Source: Candidatus Dormiibacterota bacterium
Lineage (GTDB): Bacteria; Chloroflexota; Dormibacteria; Aeolococcales; Aeolococcaceae
Length of the DNA stretch: 42,754 nt
Assembly: GCA_003153125.1 (NCBI GenBank)
Contig: PLWW01000083.1
Location: 1-42,754 of the forward strand
Reading direction: 5' to 3'
Of this stretch, positions 16,218 through 24,556 are shown in pieces. The notes under the pieces are model-generated. The model was not told the DNA's origin. It saw nothing but the letters and a program-made list of their open reading frames with translations, and ran no database searches. Within the stretch, counting starts at the first letter, position 1, and every line of letters starts with the position of its first letter. The position numbers and the translations under genes are program-made.

Positions 16218-16407
16218 GGGCGTCGTTTCGGTCCCCCAGCCTGTCGACGGCCACGCAAGCGAGCAGTCAGCGGTCTCCTCAAGCCCGGCCGAGCTGCGGC
16301 TATGTGCTCGACGACCGGCCCGCCGGCGCTACGACGAGCTTCGCCCCTATGTGGCCAGCCTTCTGCCTCGTGGCCGGGCCAGCACCTGATCCGATCAGCC
16401 AGGCCTG

Positions 16408-17180
16408 TCATCGTGGTCGGGATGGGTCCCCACCGGAACGAAGATGGTCCAGCGATCCTGGCGCGCGGTGGCGCCGCGGGTTGTAGCGCAGGCTTTCCTC
16501 GGCGCGATCCAACGTCTCCCGTGCACCCACGATGTCGTCGCTCTGTTGCCGTGCCCTCGTCAGCCAACTCCGAGCATCGTCACTCTGCCACTTTCCGCAC
16601 AGACCGTCGCCGATCTCGGCCAGGAGGTGGGCGCATTCGCCGGCGAGCTCGGCAAGCTGGCGGTCGGCGGAACGCACATACACCGAGGGCACGAGGACGA
16701 AGTTGGTGGCCACGCCGATGGCAGCCCGATCAGGGTTTCGAGGATGCGGACGGCGGCGAACGGGGGCGCGGACCCGACCGCCAACACCAGAAGCGCGCTG
16801 ACTGCGATCTCGGCGGACTCCGACCTCAGCCGCAGCGCTGCTCCGATCAGGAGGGCCGCGGCCGTGATCAGGCCGACGCTCCAGGCGTGCAAACCCAGGC
16901 CGCGGGCGACAGCGAAGGCGAGCAGCACTCCGACGATCACTCCGGAGGCTCGCTGCAGCGCGGTTGTGGCGGACCGATAGACGGTGACCTGGACGCAGAG
17001 AATCGCTGTGAGGGGCGCGAGCACTGGCGTCGTGTCAGGGAGGAGCCGCTCCGAGATCAGCCACGAGAGCGCGGCAGCGATGGAGACCCTGCCCATTTGG
17101 AGACCGTCGTCGCGGTGGCGCATCAGCCAGTCGCGCGGGCTTCGTCTCAGTTGCTGGAGCGACCTGACGATGAAGCGCAT
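16408..17180 (-). pseudogene. FUSC/aromatic-acid-exporter-type membrane protein, frameshifted
   Basis: The start is probably ATG 17180 (MRFIVRSLQQLRRSPRDWL). The first part gives four to five hydrophobic helices (VSIAAALSWLISERLL, LAPLTAILCVQVTVYRSA, ASGVIVGVLLAFAVARGLG, VSALLVLAVGSAPP) typical of the FUSC/ArAE N-terminal membrane domain. Near 16725-16727 the frame shifts. The product continues in another frame as IGVATNFVLVPSVYVRSADR plus a helical cytosolic region to RYNPRR, stopping at 16408. One extra G in the GGG run would restore one protein. A real frameshift and a sequencing error are equally possible. Intact relatives are usually longer at the C-terminus. Confidence 0.65.
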
Positions 17181-17417
17181 CGTCCGATTGCGGGTGAGGG
17201 GGTGGGCTCCGCCGGGTGGTCGGGTTGCCCTCGGCGGCGCCTCCATTTTCCGGTTTACGGTCGTGGTGCTGTGATTGCTGCCAACTCTGGCGTTTTCTAA
17301 CCCCCGCCACGACCCCCACCGGGCTGAACGCGGCCGGATTCCGGTGGACAGGAGCGCGTCAATCGGACTCCCAGTGAATTCAGGATGGACCATCACGGAC
17401 GTCCGTGGACAGCCCTA

Positions 17418-17483
17418 ACGCGAACTGGACATGCGGTATCCGGGGTAACTCGGATCGAGGGTTCGAATCCCTCTCGCTCCGCG
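17418..17483 (+). pseudogene. tRNA-Ser-like 3' part; right copy of the 15-bp direct repeat
   Basis: The sequence holds a long variable arm (ATCCG...CGGAT at 17438-17455), a perfect T-arm GAGGGTTCGAATCCCTC (17457-17473), acceptor 3' strand TCGCTCC and discriminator G. This is the layout of tRNA-Ser. A weak anticodon arm with GGA may precede it. No D-arm or 5' acceptor (GGAGCGA) is found upstream, so it is a 3' part, not a working gene. Its last 15 bases equal the first 15 bases of the window. Confidence 0.55.
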
Positions 17484-17568
17484 CCACGACGGTGACGTGA
17501 CCGCGACGATCGCGACAGTATCAACACGCCTCAACGAGCATCCCAACCGTGCGATTACCTTTGTCACC

Positions 17569-18987
17569 ATGACACCACCGTCCTGGCTGGAGCACGTGAC
17601 CCTCGTGGCGGAGCGGGGCCGGGCCATGCTCGGTCGCCCCCCCGGGGGCACCAACGGTACCGCGAACCTCGCTGCCACCTGCGACCGTCTGATCGCCAGG
17701 CGCGGTGAGGCGTCTGGCCTGGCATTGGCCACCGAGGTGGTGCACGCCCTGGAGCGCATGAACAGCTCCGACGCCGCCGCCTTCCTGGAGGTGCTCGCCG
17801 GCTCATTCTCAGCGCCGGCCGAGGAGGTCGCGACGGCAGTGGCGCGGTGGCAGGCGGACCCCACCGATGACGCCGTGATGGCGCTCGCTCGAGCCACTGA
17901 GGCGCCGCGGCAGGAGCTGTTCCGCCGCCTCAACATGGTCGGCGGCGGCGCCGCGGCGCTGGTGAAGTTGCGCGGCCGTCTGCTCGACCTGCTCCCAACA
18001 CGTCCTCACCTTCGTGGCGTGGATGCCGACCTGCGCCACCTGTTCTCATCCTGGTTCAACGGCGGCTTCCTACGTCTCGAGCAGATCAGCTGGGAAACGC
18101 CTGCAGCGACGCTGGAACGGCTAATCGCGTACGAGGCGGTGCACGAGATCCACGGGTGGGACGACCTCCGTCTGCGCCTTGCCGCCGACCGCCGTTGCTT
18201 CGCGTTCTTTCACCCGCTGATGCCCGGGGAGCCGCTGATCTTCGTGGAGATCGCGCTCACCCGCCACCTGCCGGCGGCGATCGCCCCGCTGATCGGCGTC
18301 GAGCGACCCATCGCTGAAGCCCGAGACGCCGATACCGCCGTCTTCTTTTCGATCAGCGACTGCCAGCCCGGCCTGCGCGGCATCTCATTTGGGAACTTCC
18401 TGATCAAGCAGGTGGTCCGCGAGCTCTCGGCGGAGCTGCCCGCGCTGCGGACCTTCGCAACCCTGTCGCCGCTGCCCAGTCTGGCCAAGGCGGTGGCTGA
18501 CCACAGCGACGCCGGCGCCTTCACGGTCGAGCGGCTGCGTGCCCTCACCGCCGCCCATCACGACGAGCTGCGCCGCCTCGCACACGTCGATGACGAGCTG
18601 GAGGCGTTGTCCCGGCTGCTCAACGCGCCCGGTCCACACGACCCGGTGGTGGCGCGGCTGGCGGGGCGGCTGGCGCTCGCTCACCTGCTCCACGTCAAGG
18701 TCCGTGGCCGCGTTGCCGACAGCGTGGGCCACTTCCACCTGTCCAACGGCGCCCGGCTCGAGCGCATCGACACTGACGCAGATCTTTCACCCAGGGGTGG
18801 GCAATCGCACGGGGTGATGGTCAACTACGTGTACGAGCCGCAGCGGTTAGAGGCCAACCATGAGCGCTACGTTAGCTCCGGTCACGTGGCTACGGCAGCG
18901 TCTCTGGGCGGCGAGATCAAGGCAATCGACGCGGCGTGGTCGGGCGCCGGGCGGCAGGAACGGCGATCGGCACGTGCCGCGCGCTGA
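17569..18987 (+). CDS. Malonyl-CoA decarboxylase
   Basis: The product decarboxylates malonyl-CoA to acetyl-CoA. About 472 residues match the family: an N-terminal helical oligomerisation region (to about residue 165), then a GNAT-like catalytic domain. That domain has HPLMPGEPLIFVEIALT, SISDCQPGLRGISFGNFLIK and FHLSNGARLERI, which holds the conserved catalytic His, and the closing GVMVNYVYEPQRLEANHE. I chose ATG 17569 (MTPPSWLEHVTLVAE). The frame is open to GTG 17497, but those 24 residues derive from the tRNA-like flank. Members allow growth on malonate or tune fatty-acid synthesis. It lies just outside the suspected island, 3.3 kb from the acyl-CoA synthetase. Confidence 0.88.
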   Translation: MTPPSWLEHVTLVAERGRAMLGRPPGGTNGTANLAATCDRLIARRGEASGLALATEVVHALERMNSSDAAAFLEVLAGSFSAPAEEVATAVARWQADPTDDAVMALARATEAPRQELFRRLNMVGGGAAALVKLRGRLLDLLPTRPHLRGVDADLRHLFSSWFNGGFLRLEQISWETPAATLERLIAYEAVHEIHGWDDLRLRLAADRRCFAFFHPLMPGEPLIFVEIALTRHLPAAIAPLIGVERPIAEARDADTAVFFSISDCQPGLRGISFGNFLIKQVVRELSAELPALRTFATLSPLPSLAKAVADHSDAGAFTVERLRALTAAHHDELRRLAHVDDELEALSRLLNAPGPHDPVVARLAGRLALAHLLHVKVRGRVADSVGHFHLSNGARLERIDTDADLSPRGGQSHGVMVNYVYEPQRLEANHERYVSSGHVATAASLGGEIKAIDAAWSGAGRQERRSARAAR

Positions 18988-19108
18988 AGCCGGTCACCAG
19001 CCTCTTCAGCTACAGCACCGCGCGCTGATCTTCGGCCCGGCGACCGTCTCGACGGGACAGATGTTCATCGCAGGAAGCAACGGGACGTTCTACGCCTTCG
19101 GTCTGTGA
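18971..19108 (+). pseudogene. C-terminal remnant of a PQQ-like/BamB-like beta-propeller protein
   Basis: After the decarboxylase, the plus strand encodes LKPVTSLFSYSTA in one frame and, one base shifted, LIFGPATVSTGQMFIAG and GSNGTFYAFGL to a TGA at 19106-19108. This is the last blade of a PQQ-type beta-propeller (compare the common ending SDGTLYAF). The frameshift and the missing remainder show a relic. It lies antisense to the 3' end of the GGDEF-EAL gene. Confidence 0.5.
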
Positions 19109-20881
19109 GAGTTGAACGCGCCGCCGCGTCATGAGGTAGGCGGTCATGGCCTCGGCATCCAATGGGCGCGAGTAGAGATGTCCCTGCACATACAGCTTTC
19201 CCATGCTCTGCACGACGAGCGCCTGCTCGCGCGTCTCCACACCCGCGGCGACCACGTCGAGCCCCAGCGATTCGCCAAGTTTCACCACCCCGCTGAGAAG
19301 GTCCCTGGCGACCTGGTCATGGCCGATAGTCTCCACGAATGACCTGTCCACCTTCAGGATGTGCACTGGGAAGCGGCGCAGTTGTCCGAGGGAGGATTGG
19401 CCGGTCCCGAAGTCGTCGATGGCAAGTCGAATGCCCAGAGCGCTGAGCTCCCCCAACCGGGTGGCGGCGGCGGCGACGTCGCGCATCATGGTGCTCTCAG
19501 TGATTTCCAGCACCAGCTTCTCGGGGCGCAGCCCCGACGTGGCGAGGGCCCGTCGCACGTCGTCGACGAAGGCCGGGTCCTCGAGTTGCCGTGGGGAGAT
19601 GTTGATTGCCGCGTTGATGTCGGCGAGGCCGTCGATCTCTCGTTGCCACGTGCGAACCTGCCCGCAGGCTTGCTCGAGAACCCACCGTCCCAGGGGAAGA
19701 ATGAGGCCGTTGGCCTCCGCCATGGGGATGAAATCTGCCGGCGGAATCGTCCCCCGAGCGGGGTGCTGCCAGCGCACCAACGCCTCGATGCCCACCACCC
19801 GCATGCCGGGCAGAGCGAGCACCGGCTGGTAGTGGACCCTGAGGCCGCCCTCGTCCAGGGCTCGACGAAGGTCCGACTCCATCGTCAGCCTCTGCGCCAC
19901 ACGCTCGTGCATGGCCGGCTCGTACGTCCGGAAGCACGCCTTACCATGTGCCTTGGCCCCGTACATGGCCCCGTCGGCGTTGCGCAACAACTCGGCGCTG
20001 GTCGATGCGTCGCCGCTGTAGGTGACGCCGATGCTGACCTGGACGGACACCAGCGTGCCCCGGATGTGGCACCCCGCGCGCAGCGCTGACGCGATGCGGT
20101 CACAGACCTGGGCCACCTGAGCCGCGTCCTTGATGTTCTCGAGCAGCACGGCGAATTCGTCGCCGCCAAATCGCGCCGCGGTGTCACGGGCCCTGAGTTC
20201 GCCGCTCAGTCTCTGGGCGACATTTCTCAGCAGTTCGTCGCCGGCACTGTGCCCCAGGCCGTCGTTGATGGTCTTGAAGTTGTCGAGATCCAGGAAGAGG
20301 ACGGCCAGCAGCCCACCGTCCCTCCGCCTGCGAGCCAGTGCGTGGTCCAGCCGGTCGGTGAAGAGGGCACGGTTGGGGAGGCGGGTGAGCACGTCGTGGA
20401 GCGCCTGGTACTCGAGTTCAGCCTGCAGACGCACCCGGCCGGTCACGTCGCTGACAACCACGATGGCCGCCGGTCGGCCCGCGAAGGCGAGGGGCTTGAT
20501 GTTGATCTCGACGTCGATGACCTCGCCCGTCCTGGTGCGGTGCTGCGTGTCGCGGAAGTGCAACTTGGTCCCGTGTGCCAGTGCAAGCCTGTCCTCGTGG
20601 AGCTGTGCGGCCTGCCCTAGAACACGCAGATCCGACTGCTCGAGAGCGAGGAACTCCTCGCGCGTGTACCCGTACAGCGAGAGCGCGGCGGCGTTGACGG
20701 AGAGATACCGAAAGGACTGGAGGTCGAGGACGAACATCGGTTGCGGGTTGTCGTCGAAGAGGGATCGGAACGTGCGCTCGCTCTCGACGAGCGACATCGG
20801 CGCGATCGCTGCGGGGTCTGTCGAGGTCACCTTCCCACGATGGGGTCTCGCGTGCCAGGGCGCGATGGTCATCAGTTCCAT
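19010..20881 (-). CDS. PAS-GGDEF-EAL cyclic-di-GMP signalling protein
   Basis: A 623-residue protein with PAS (about 35-150), GGDEF (about 155-320) and EAL (about 335-580) domains. The cyclase motif is intact (FGGDEF, 238-243), as is the product-inhibition site RARD (230-233). The phosphodiesterase has EALVRW (366-371), NISPRQL, EITES, IDDFGTG, LKVDRSF and VQGHLYSRP, so both activities could be present. No membrane helix is seen, so it is a cytosolic sensor of unknown ligand. The last 35 or so residues (from about LSQTEGVERP) are antisense to a beta-propeller relic, suggesting the original stop was lost and the tail extended. It lies 83 bp downstream of dedA in the same direction. Confidence 0.92.
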   Translation of the reverse strand: MELMTIAPWHARPHRGKVTSTDPAAIAPMSLVESERTFRSLFDDNPQPMFVLDLQSFRYLSVNAAALSLYGYTREEFLALEQSDLRVLGQAAQLHEDRLALAHGTKLHFRDTQHRTRTGEVIDVEINIKPLAFAGRPAAIVVVSDVTGRVRLQAELEYQALHDVLTRLPNRALFTDRLDHALARRRRDGGLLAVLFLDLDNFKTINDGLGHSAGDELLRNVAQRLSGELRARDTAARFGGDEFAVLLENIKDAAQVAQVCDRIASALRAGCHIRGTLVSVQVSIGVTYSGDASTSAELLRNADGAMYGAKAHGKACFRTYEPAMHERVAQRLTMESDLRRALDEGGLRVHYQPVLALPGMRVVGIEALVRWQHPARGTIPPADFIPMAEANGLILPLGRWVLEQACGQVRTWQREIDGLADINAAINISPRQLEDPAFVDDVRRALATSGLRPEKLVLEITESTMMRDVAAAATRLGELSALGIRLAIDDFGTGQSSLGQLRRFPVHILKVDRSFVETIGHDQVARDLLSGVVKLGESLGLDVVAAGVETREQALVVQSMGKLYVQGHLYSRPLDAEAMTAYLMTRRRVQLSQTEGVERPVASCDEHLSRRDGRRAEDQRAVL

Positions 20882-20963
20882 GTTCCGACGCCGCCGTGAC
20901 GAATGCGCGCCGTGATGTCCGACCTTGATCGAGTTCTTCAGACGGCGGCGTCGGCCGTCCCGT

Positions 20964-21608
20964 TCACGGCTCCTCGAGGGGACCGGGCAGTGCCACCTCC
21001 GCTTTCTCCGTCAGCGCGCGCTCCTGCCGTCGCAGCACGAGGACGATCGCCACGATCACAAGCACCGCCACAGCCCCCAGGGCGATGTCGACGGGACCAC
21101 TGAACTTGCTGATCTGGTTGCCGGCGGCGTACGCAGCCACCCCGTAGGCCGTCGCCCAGACGATGCCCCCTGAGGCGTTGAACACGAGGAAGCGAGGCCA
21201 TGGCATGCGCGCCGTGCCGGCCAGGAACGCCGCGTAGGTGCGAAGAACCGAGACGAAGCGACCGAAGAACACCACCTTGCCCCCATGGCGGAGGAACAGG
21301 TATCGCGCCAGCTTGACGCGACCCTGGTGAAGGCGGATGTAGGGTCCGTAGCGGAGGAGAAGCCGGTATCCGCCCCAGTGACCGATGCCGAAGCCGATGT
21401 TGTCGCCGATGATCGCCGCCGCAGCGGCCACCGCGATGATCGCCTCGATGCTGAGCAGGTGCGTGTGCCCCGCGTACAGCGCCGCGGCGATGAGCATGGT
21501 CTCTCCGGGGAGTGGGATCCCGATGCTCTCGATGGCCACGAATCCGAAGATGGCGGCGTAGCCGAACCGGCCGAGCAGGTCGTCGACGAGGCTGGTGGCG
21601 AGGAGCAT
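20964..21608 (-). CDS. DedA/SNARE-associated family membrane protein
   Basis: A 214-residue integral membrane protein of the DedA family. It has the N-terminal GYAAIFGFVAIESIGIPLPGE, in which the acidic residue and Pro-Gly are typical. It also carries HGGKVVFFGRFVSVLRTYAAFLAGTARMPWPRFLVFNASGGIVWA, which holds the essential Arg and Gly/Phe pattern. Four to five helices are visible and the C-tail is charged. DedA proteins include undecaprenyl-phosphate and phospholipid flippases or transporters needed for envelope integrity. It sits 43 bp after a phospholipase D-like gene, supporting a joint role at the membrane. Confidence 0.9.
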   Translation of the reverse strand: MLLATSLVDDLLGRFGYAAIFGFVAIESIGIPLPGETMLIAAALYAGHTHLLSIEAIIAVAAAAAIIGDNIGFGIGHWGGYRLLLRYGPYIRLHQGRVKLARYLFLRHGGKVVFFGRFVSVLRTYAAFLAGTARMPWPRFLVFNASGGIVWATAYGVAAYAAGNQISKFSGPVDIALGAVAVLVIVAIVLVLRRQERALTEKAEVALPGPLEEP

Positions 21609-21651
21609 TGGCCGTCGATGCTACGGGAGCTGATCTTCCGGCTGCGGGCGC

Positions 21652-22887
21652 TCAGCCGTCGACGACCAGCCCCGTCAGGGGTCCGAGAAGGCGAGCTGAG
21701 CGCCTCGACGCGCTCGGCAGGGCGCGCAGCGCAACCGCGCTGATGGCGCCCCCCTGGATCTGCGGCCTCCACCGCTCTTCGATGAGCGTGAGGGGGTCCT
21801 CGCCGGCGCATTCCATGCCGAGATGCTCGCTCCACAGGCGCTCGCGCACGGACCGGGCCAGTTCGACGTCGTCGCTGACGAGGTTCACCTCGGTGTCGTT
21901 GAAGAGCGAGTGCTCGTTGAGGTTGGCCGAGCCGATGGTCAGCCACGTGTCGTCGATGATCCCGATCTTGGCGTGCACATAGACCCGCGGCTGGGTCCGC
22001 CCCGGGGGACCGATGGTGCCCACGAGCAGGCGCCTGTGGTGGTCGGCCTTGATAAGCAGGGCGAGCTGGCCGCGCGTATCGTCATTGCCGTTGTTGGGCC
22101 GGCTGGGCAGCACGATGCAGAGGCGGAAGTCGGCTGTCGGCGGCCGCAGCAGCTTGTCGCACAGCACGGCCACCACCTCAGGGCTCCAGAGGAATTGGTT
22201 CTCCAGGTAGATGAGGCGTTGCGCGCCGCGCAGCGCGCCCAGGTACGCCGCGAGAATGGTGAAGTCGCCTCGTTCCAGCACCGAATAGGTGTGCTCCGGC
22301 ACTGTTCGCACCACCTGGACGCGGCTCCGTCCCGCCGCCGCGGGCACCGCAACCGCAGCCACGGGTTCGCCCGTCGTCGCCTCCCAGCGCAGCGCGAAAT
22401 GCGAGGCCACGTCCGCGACGGACGGCCCCGCGAGCGCCGCGGCGGCGTCATGCCAGCCGAGCGTGGCGCGGTGGTCATGCGGTCCCGAGTCGTAGCGGTC
22501 GCCGCTCACGTCGGTGAGGTCGATGCCTCCGACGAAGGCGATGATCCCGTCGATGATCACCAACTTCTCGTGATGGCAGTGCATCGGCCGGTTGCGCTTG
22601 TCGGTGGCACCACGGATGCGCGTCCCGGCGACCAGCGCGTCGAGATCACGGCGGGTCTCCGAGCGAGTGGGATGGAAGAGATTGGCGGGTGCTCCCGCCC
22701 ACACGAGCACGCGGACGTCGACACGCTCGGCGGCCTCGGCGAGGAGGTCGCGCAACGTGACCGGGATCGGGTCGTGCTCCATGAGGAATCCCGGGGTGAT
22801 GATCCAACCGGCGACGAACACGGAGGACCGGGCCGCGCGGATGGCGGCCGCGATGGCAGGCAGAGCCGAGGCGCCATCGATGTACAC
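21652..22887 (-). CDS. Phospholipase D-like / cardiolipin synthase-type enzyme
   Basis: The product has two HKD motifs: HCHHEKLVIIDGIIAFVGG (about residues 103-121 from the GTG 22887 start) and VHAKIGIIDDTWLTIGSAN (about 311-329). It is therefore a complete bilobal phospholipase D fold that transfers or hydrolyses phosphatidyl groups. From GTG 22887 it is 411 residues. Family-like sequence continues upstream in frame without any ATG, GTG or TTG (for example RHHVRRLRRVGWSGALRS) up to a CTG at 23073. That CTG would overlap the regulator stop as CTGA, so the natural protein is probably about 60 residues longer. It forms a tight row with the regulator, dedA and the GGDEF-EAL gene. Confidence 0.88.
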   Translation of the reverse strand: MYIDGASALPAIAAAIRAARSSVFVAGWIITPGFLMEHDPIPVTLRDLLAEAAERVDVRVLVWAGAPANLFHPTRSETRRDLDALVAGTRIRGATDKRNRPMHCHHEKLVIIDGIIAFVGGIDLTDVSGDRYDSGPHDHRATLGWHDAAAALAGPSVADVASHFALRWEATTGEPVAAVAVPAAAGRSRVQVVRTVPEHTYSVLERGDFTILAAYLGALRGAQRLIYLENQFLWSPEVVAVLCDKLLRPPTADFRLCIVLPSRPNNGNDDTRGQLALLIKADHHRRLLVGTIGPPGRTQPRVYVHAKIGIIDDTWLTIGSANLNEHSLFNDTEVNLVSDDVELARSVRERLWSEHLGMECAGEDPLTLIEERWRPQIQGGAISAVALRALPSASRRSARLLGPLTGLVVDG

Positions 22888-23069
22888 CTCGAGGTGGTTG
22901 CCGTCGCGGGGCGCTGCGCCGCCCTCGGCCCAGACGCCCCCTCGGCTGCGCAGCGCCCCGCTCCAGCCGACGCGTCGCAGGCGCCGGACGTGATGCCGGA
23001 CCGTGGCGCCCTCGATGACGGTGCCGACGCCGGCGTCGATCCCGCTGAGGAGATCGGCAGGGGATGCGG

Positions 23070-23837
23070 TCAGGCGCGCATGCCTCGAGGCGGTGGTTCA
23101 GAGCCGTTGGGCCGATCGCCGTTGGTGTGGGCGATGGCGGTCCTGTCGAAGGCGGCCTGGATCACGCCGTAGCACTCGCAGGACACTGCTTCCAACTCGT
23201 GGCGATCGAGGATGGTCACACGGCCGCGGTGGTAGCTGATCAACCCGGCGGCCTGGAGGACACCCATCGACAGCGTGACTGTGGCGCGGCGGGAGCCGAG
23301 CATCTGCCCCAGGAACTCGTGGGTGATGTCGAACACGTCGCGGCCCATGCGATCGTGGCTCATCAGCAGCCATCGACTGAGGCGCTCCTCATTGGAGTGC
23401 ATCCGGTTGCACGCCGCCGCCTGCGCGATCTGGCAGAACAGCGCCTCGGTGTAGTTCTGGACGATGTTGCGGAAGTACGAGTCGCCGGCCAGCTCGGTGA
23501 TGAACACCTCGGCGTTCATGCGTAGCGACACGCCCGCGACCTGGGAGATGGCTCGGACCGCCAGGGAACCGCCGCTGCGCAGCGGCACGCCCACGATCCC
23601 CTCGTTACCGATGGTGGCCACCTCGACGATGTTGCCGTCCTCCAACGGGGTCACGAGCGAGATCACGCCGCTGATGGGGAAGTAGACGTCGGTGATCACC
23701 TCGGCCGGCTCGAAGAGCACCTTCTTGATGGGCATCGTGACCGAGGTCAGCTGGGCGGCAAAGCGCCGCCTGGCCTCGATGGGTAGCGCTTGAAGCGGCG
23801 AATTGGTCACGTCTTCGGCAACCGGGTCGTCGAACAT
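23070..23837 (-). CDS. Crp/Fnr-family transcriptional regulator
   Basis: A 255-residue protein with a cNMP-binding-type beta-barrel (residues about 30-140; DVYFPISGVISLV, VEVATIGNEGIVGVPL) and a C-terminal winged helix (ITHEFLGQMLGSRRATVTLSMGVLQAAGLI). The classic cAMP-binding Arg-Ser pair is not evident and Fnr cysteines are absent. It belongs to the poorly studied Crp-like group with an unknown or no ligand. It heads the minus-strand row with the phospholipase D-like gene, whose coding sequence may overlap its stop. It may control that operon. Confidence 0.88.
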   Translation of the reverse strand: MFDDPVAEDVTNSPLQALPIEARRRFAAQLTSVTMPIKKVLFEPAEVITDVYFPISGVISLVTPLEDGNIVEVATIGNEGIVGVPLRSGGSLAVRAISQVAGVSLRMNAEVFITELAGDSYFRNIVQNYTEALFCQIAQAAACNRMHSNEERLSRWLLMSHDRMGRDVFDITHEFLGQMLGSRRATVTLSMGVLQAAGLISYHRGRVTILDRHELEAVSCECYGVIQAAFDRTAIAHTNGDRPNGSEPPPRGMRA

Positions 23838-24028
23838 CCGACCTGCTCTCTATGAGTTCATGGTGCTGCGCCGTGCCCTCCTCTCCCGCGCGGCGCCCCT
23901 GCGCGAATTATGCCGCGAATGTGCAGTTCGATGTGGAAAGCCAGGACACCCAACCGGGCTGTGCCTGCGGGAGCCATCCCTGCAAACGATTGTGTCCCGA
24001 CCGTGTCGCCCCGAGGCCTGGGACCCGG

Positions 24029-24439
24029 TCAGCCCCTCAGGCGGCGCCACCAGGGCAAGGCGCGGATGCGCTCCAGCTCGGCCGTGGCGGCGTCAGCCAC
24101 CTGCATCTGCTGGTGGAGCAGGCTGATGATCTCGCGCTCGCTGGCGCGTGCCTCTCCGGCTTCGCGACGACGCTCGGCCTGTTCCACGCCGGTGCGGTCG
24201 CGCCACGTGCGCAGCCCGATCGTGAGCGTGGCGATGCGGCGATCCCGGTCGGCCAGCTCGGTCCGGAGCCGGATCATCTCCACAAAGTTGTCGATCGCCT
24301 GCATCTGGAGGTCGAGCAGCGCCGATGTATCGCCCGTCGCGGCCGGAGCGCGGCGAACGCTCTGGCTTCTGCCGACCAGCTCCACGATGCCCTCGCGGGT
24401 GGCTTCGGCGGACGGCGTTGGGGTGACCTGCATGGCCAT
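24029..24439 (-). CDS. Hypothetical coiled-coil protein
   Basis: A 136-residue protein from ATG 24439, chosen because CAGGAG lies 6 bases upstream. The longer frame to 24505 lacks this. The N-terminal 30 residues are Thr/Ser/Pro-rich. The rest (from about LLDLQMQAIDNFVEMIRLRTELADRDRRIATL) is strongly heptad-like and charged, ending in an aromatic LPWWRRL tail. No known domain, signal or membrane segment is seen. The tail is common in proteins with short C-terminal interaction motifs. It diverges from the M20 peptidase gene by about 120 bp. Confidence 0.65.
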   Translation of the reverse strand: MAMQVTPTPSAEATREGIVELVGRSQSVRRAPAATGDTSALLDLQMQAIDNFVEMIRLRTELADRDRRIATLTIGLRTWRDRTGVEQAERRREAGEARASEREIISLLHQQMQVADAATAELERIRALPWWRRLRG

Positions 24440-24556
24440 GGGGATCTCCTGGAAGAGCGTGAAGTGGGATGGAGAGACCTCGGTGAGCCAGACCGTACAC
24501 CCCAACCGGCCTCAGTGCACGGCGGGCGCAGTCGCTGATCCGGCTACGCTGCCCCG

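Noticed and set aside
16219-16407. Possible C-terminal extension of the FUSC protein
   Set aside because: All minus frames beyond the stop at 16408 are low-complexity and show no helical FUSC tail.
21823-23172. Plus-strand open frame of 449 codons
   Set aside because: Lies antisense to the phospholipase D and regulator genes, whose HKD and HTH motifs are intact.
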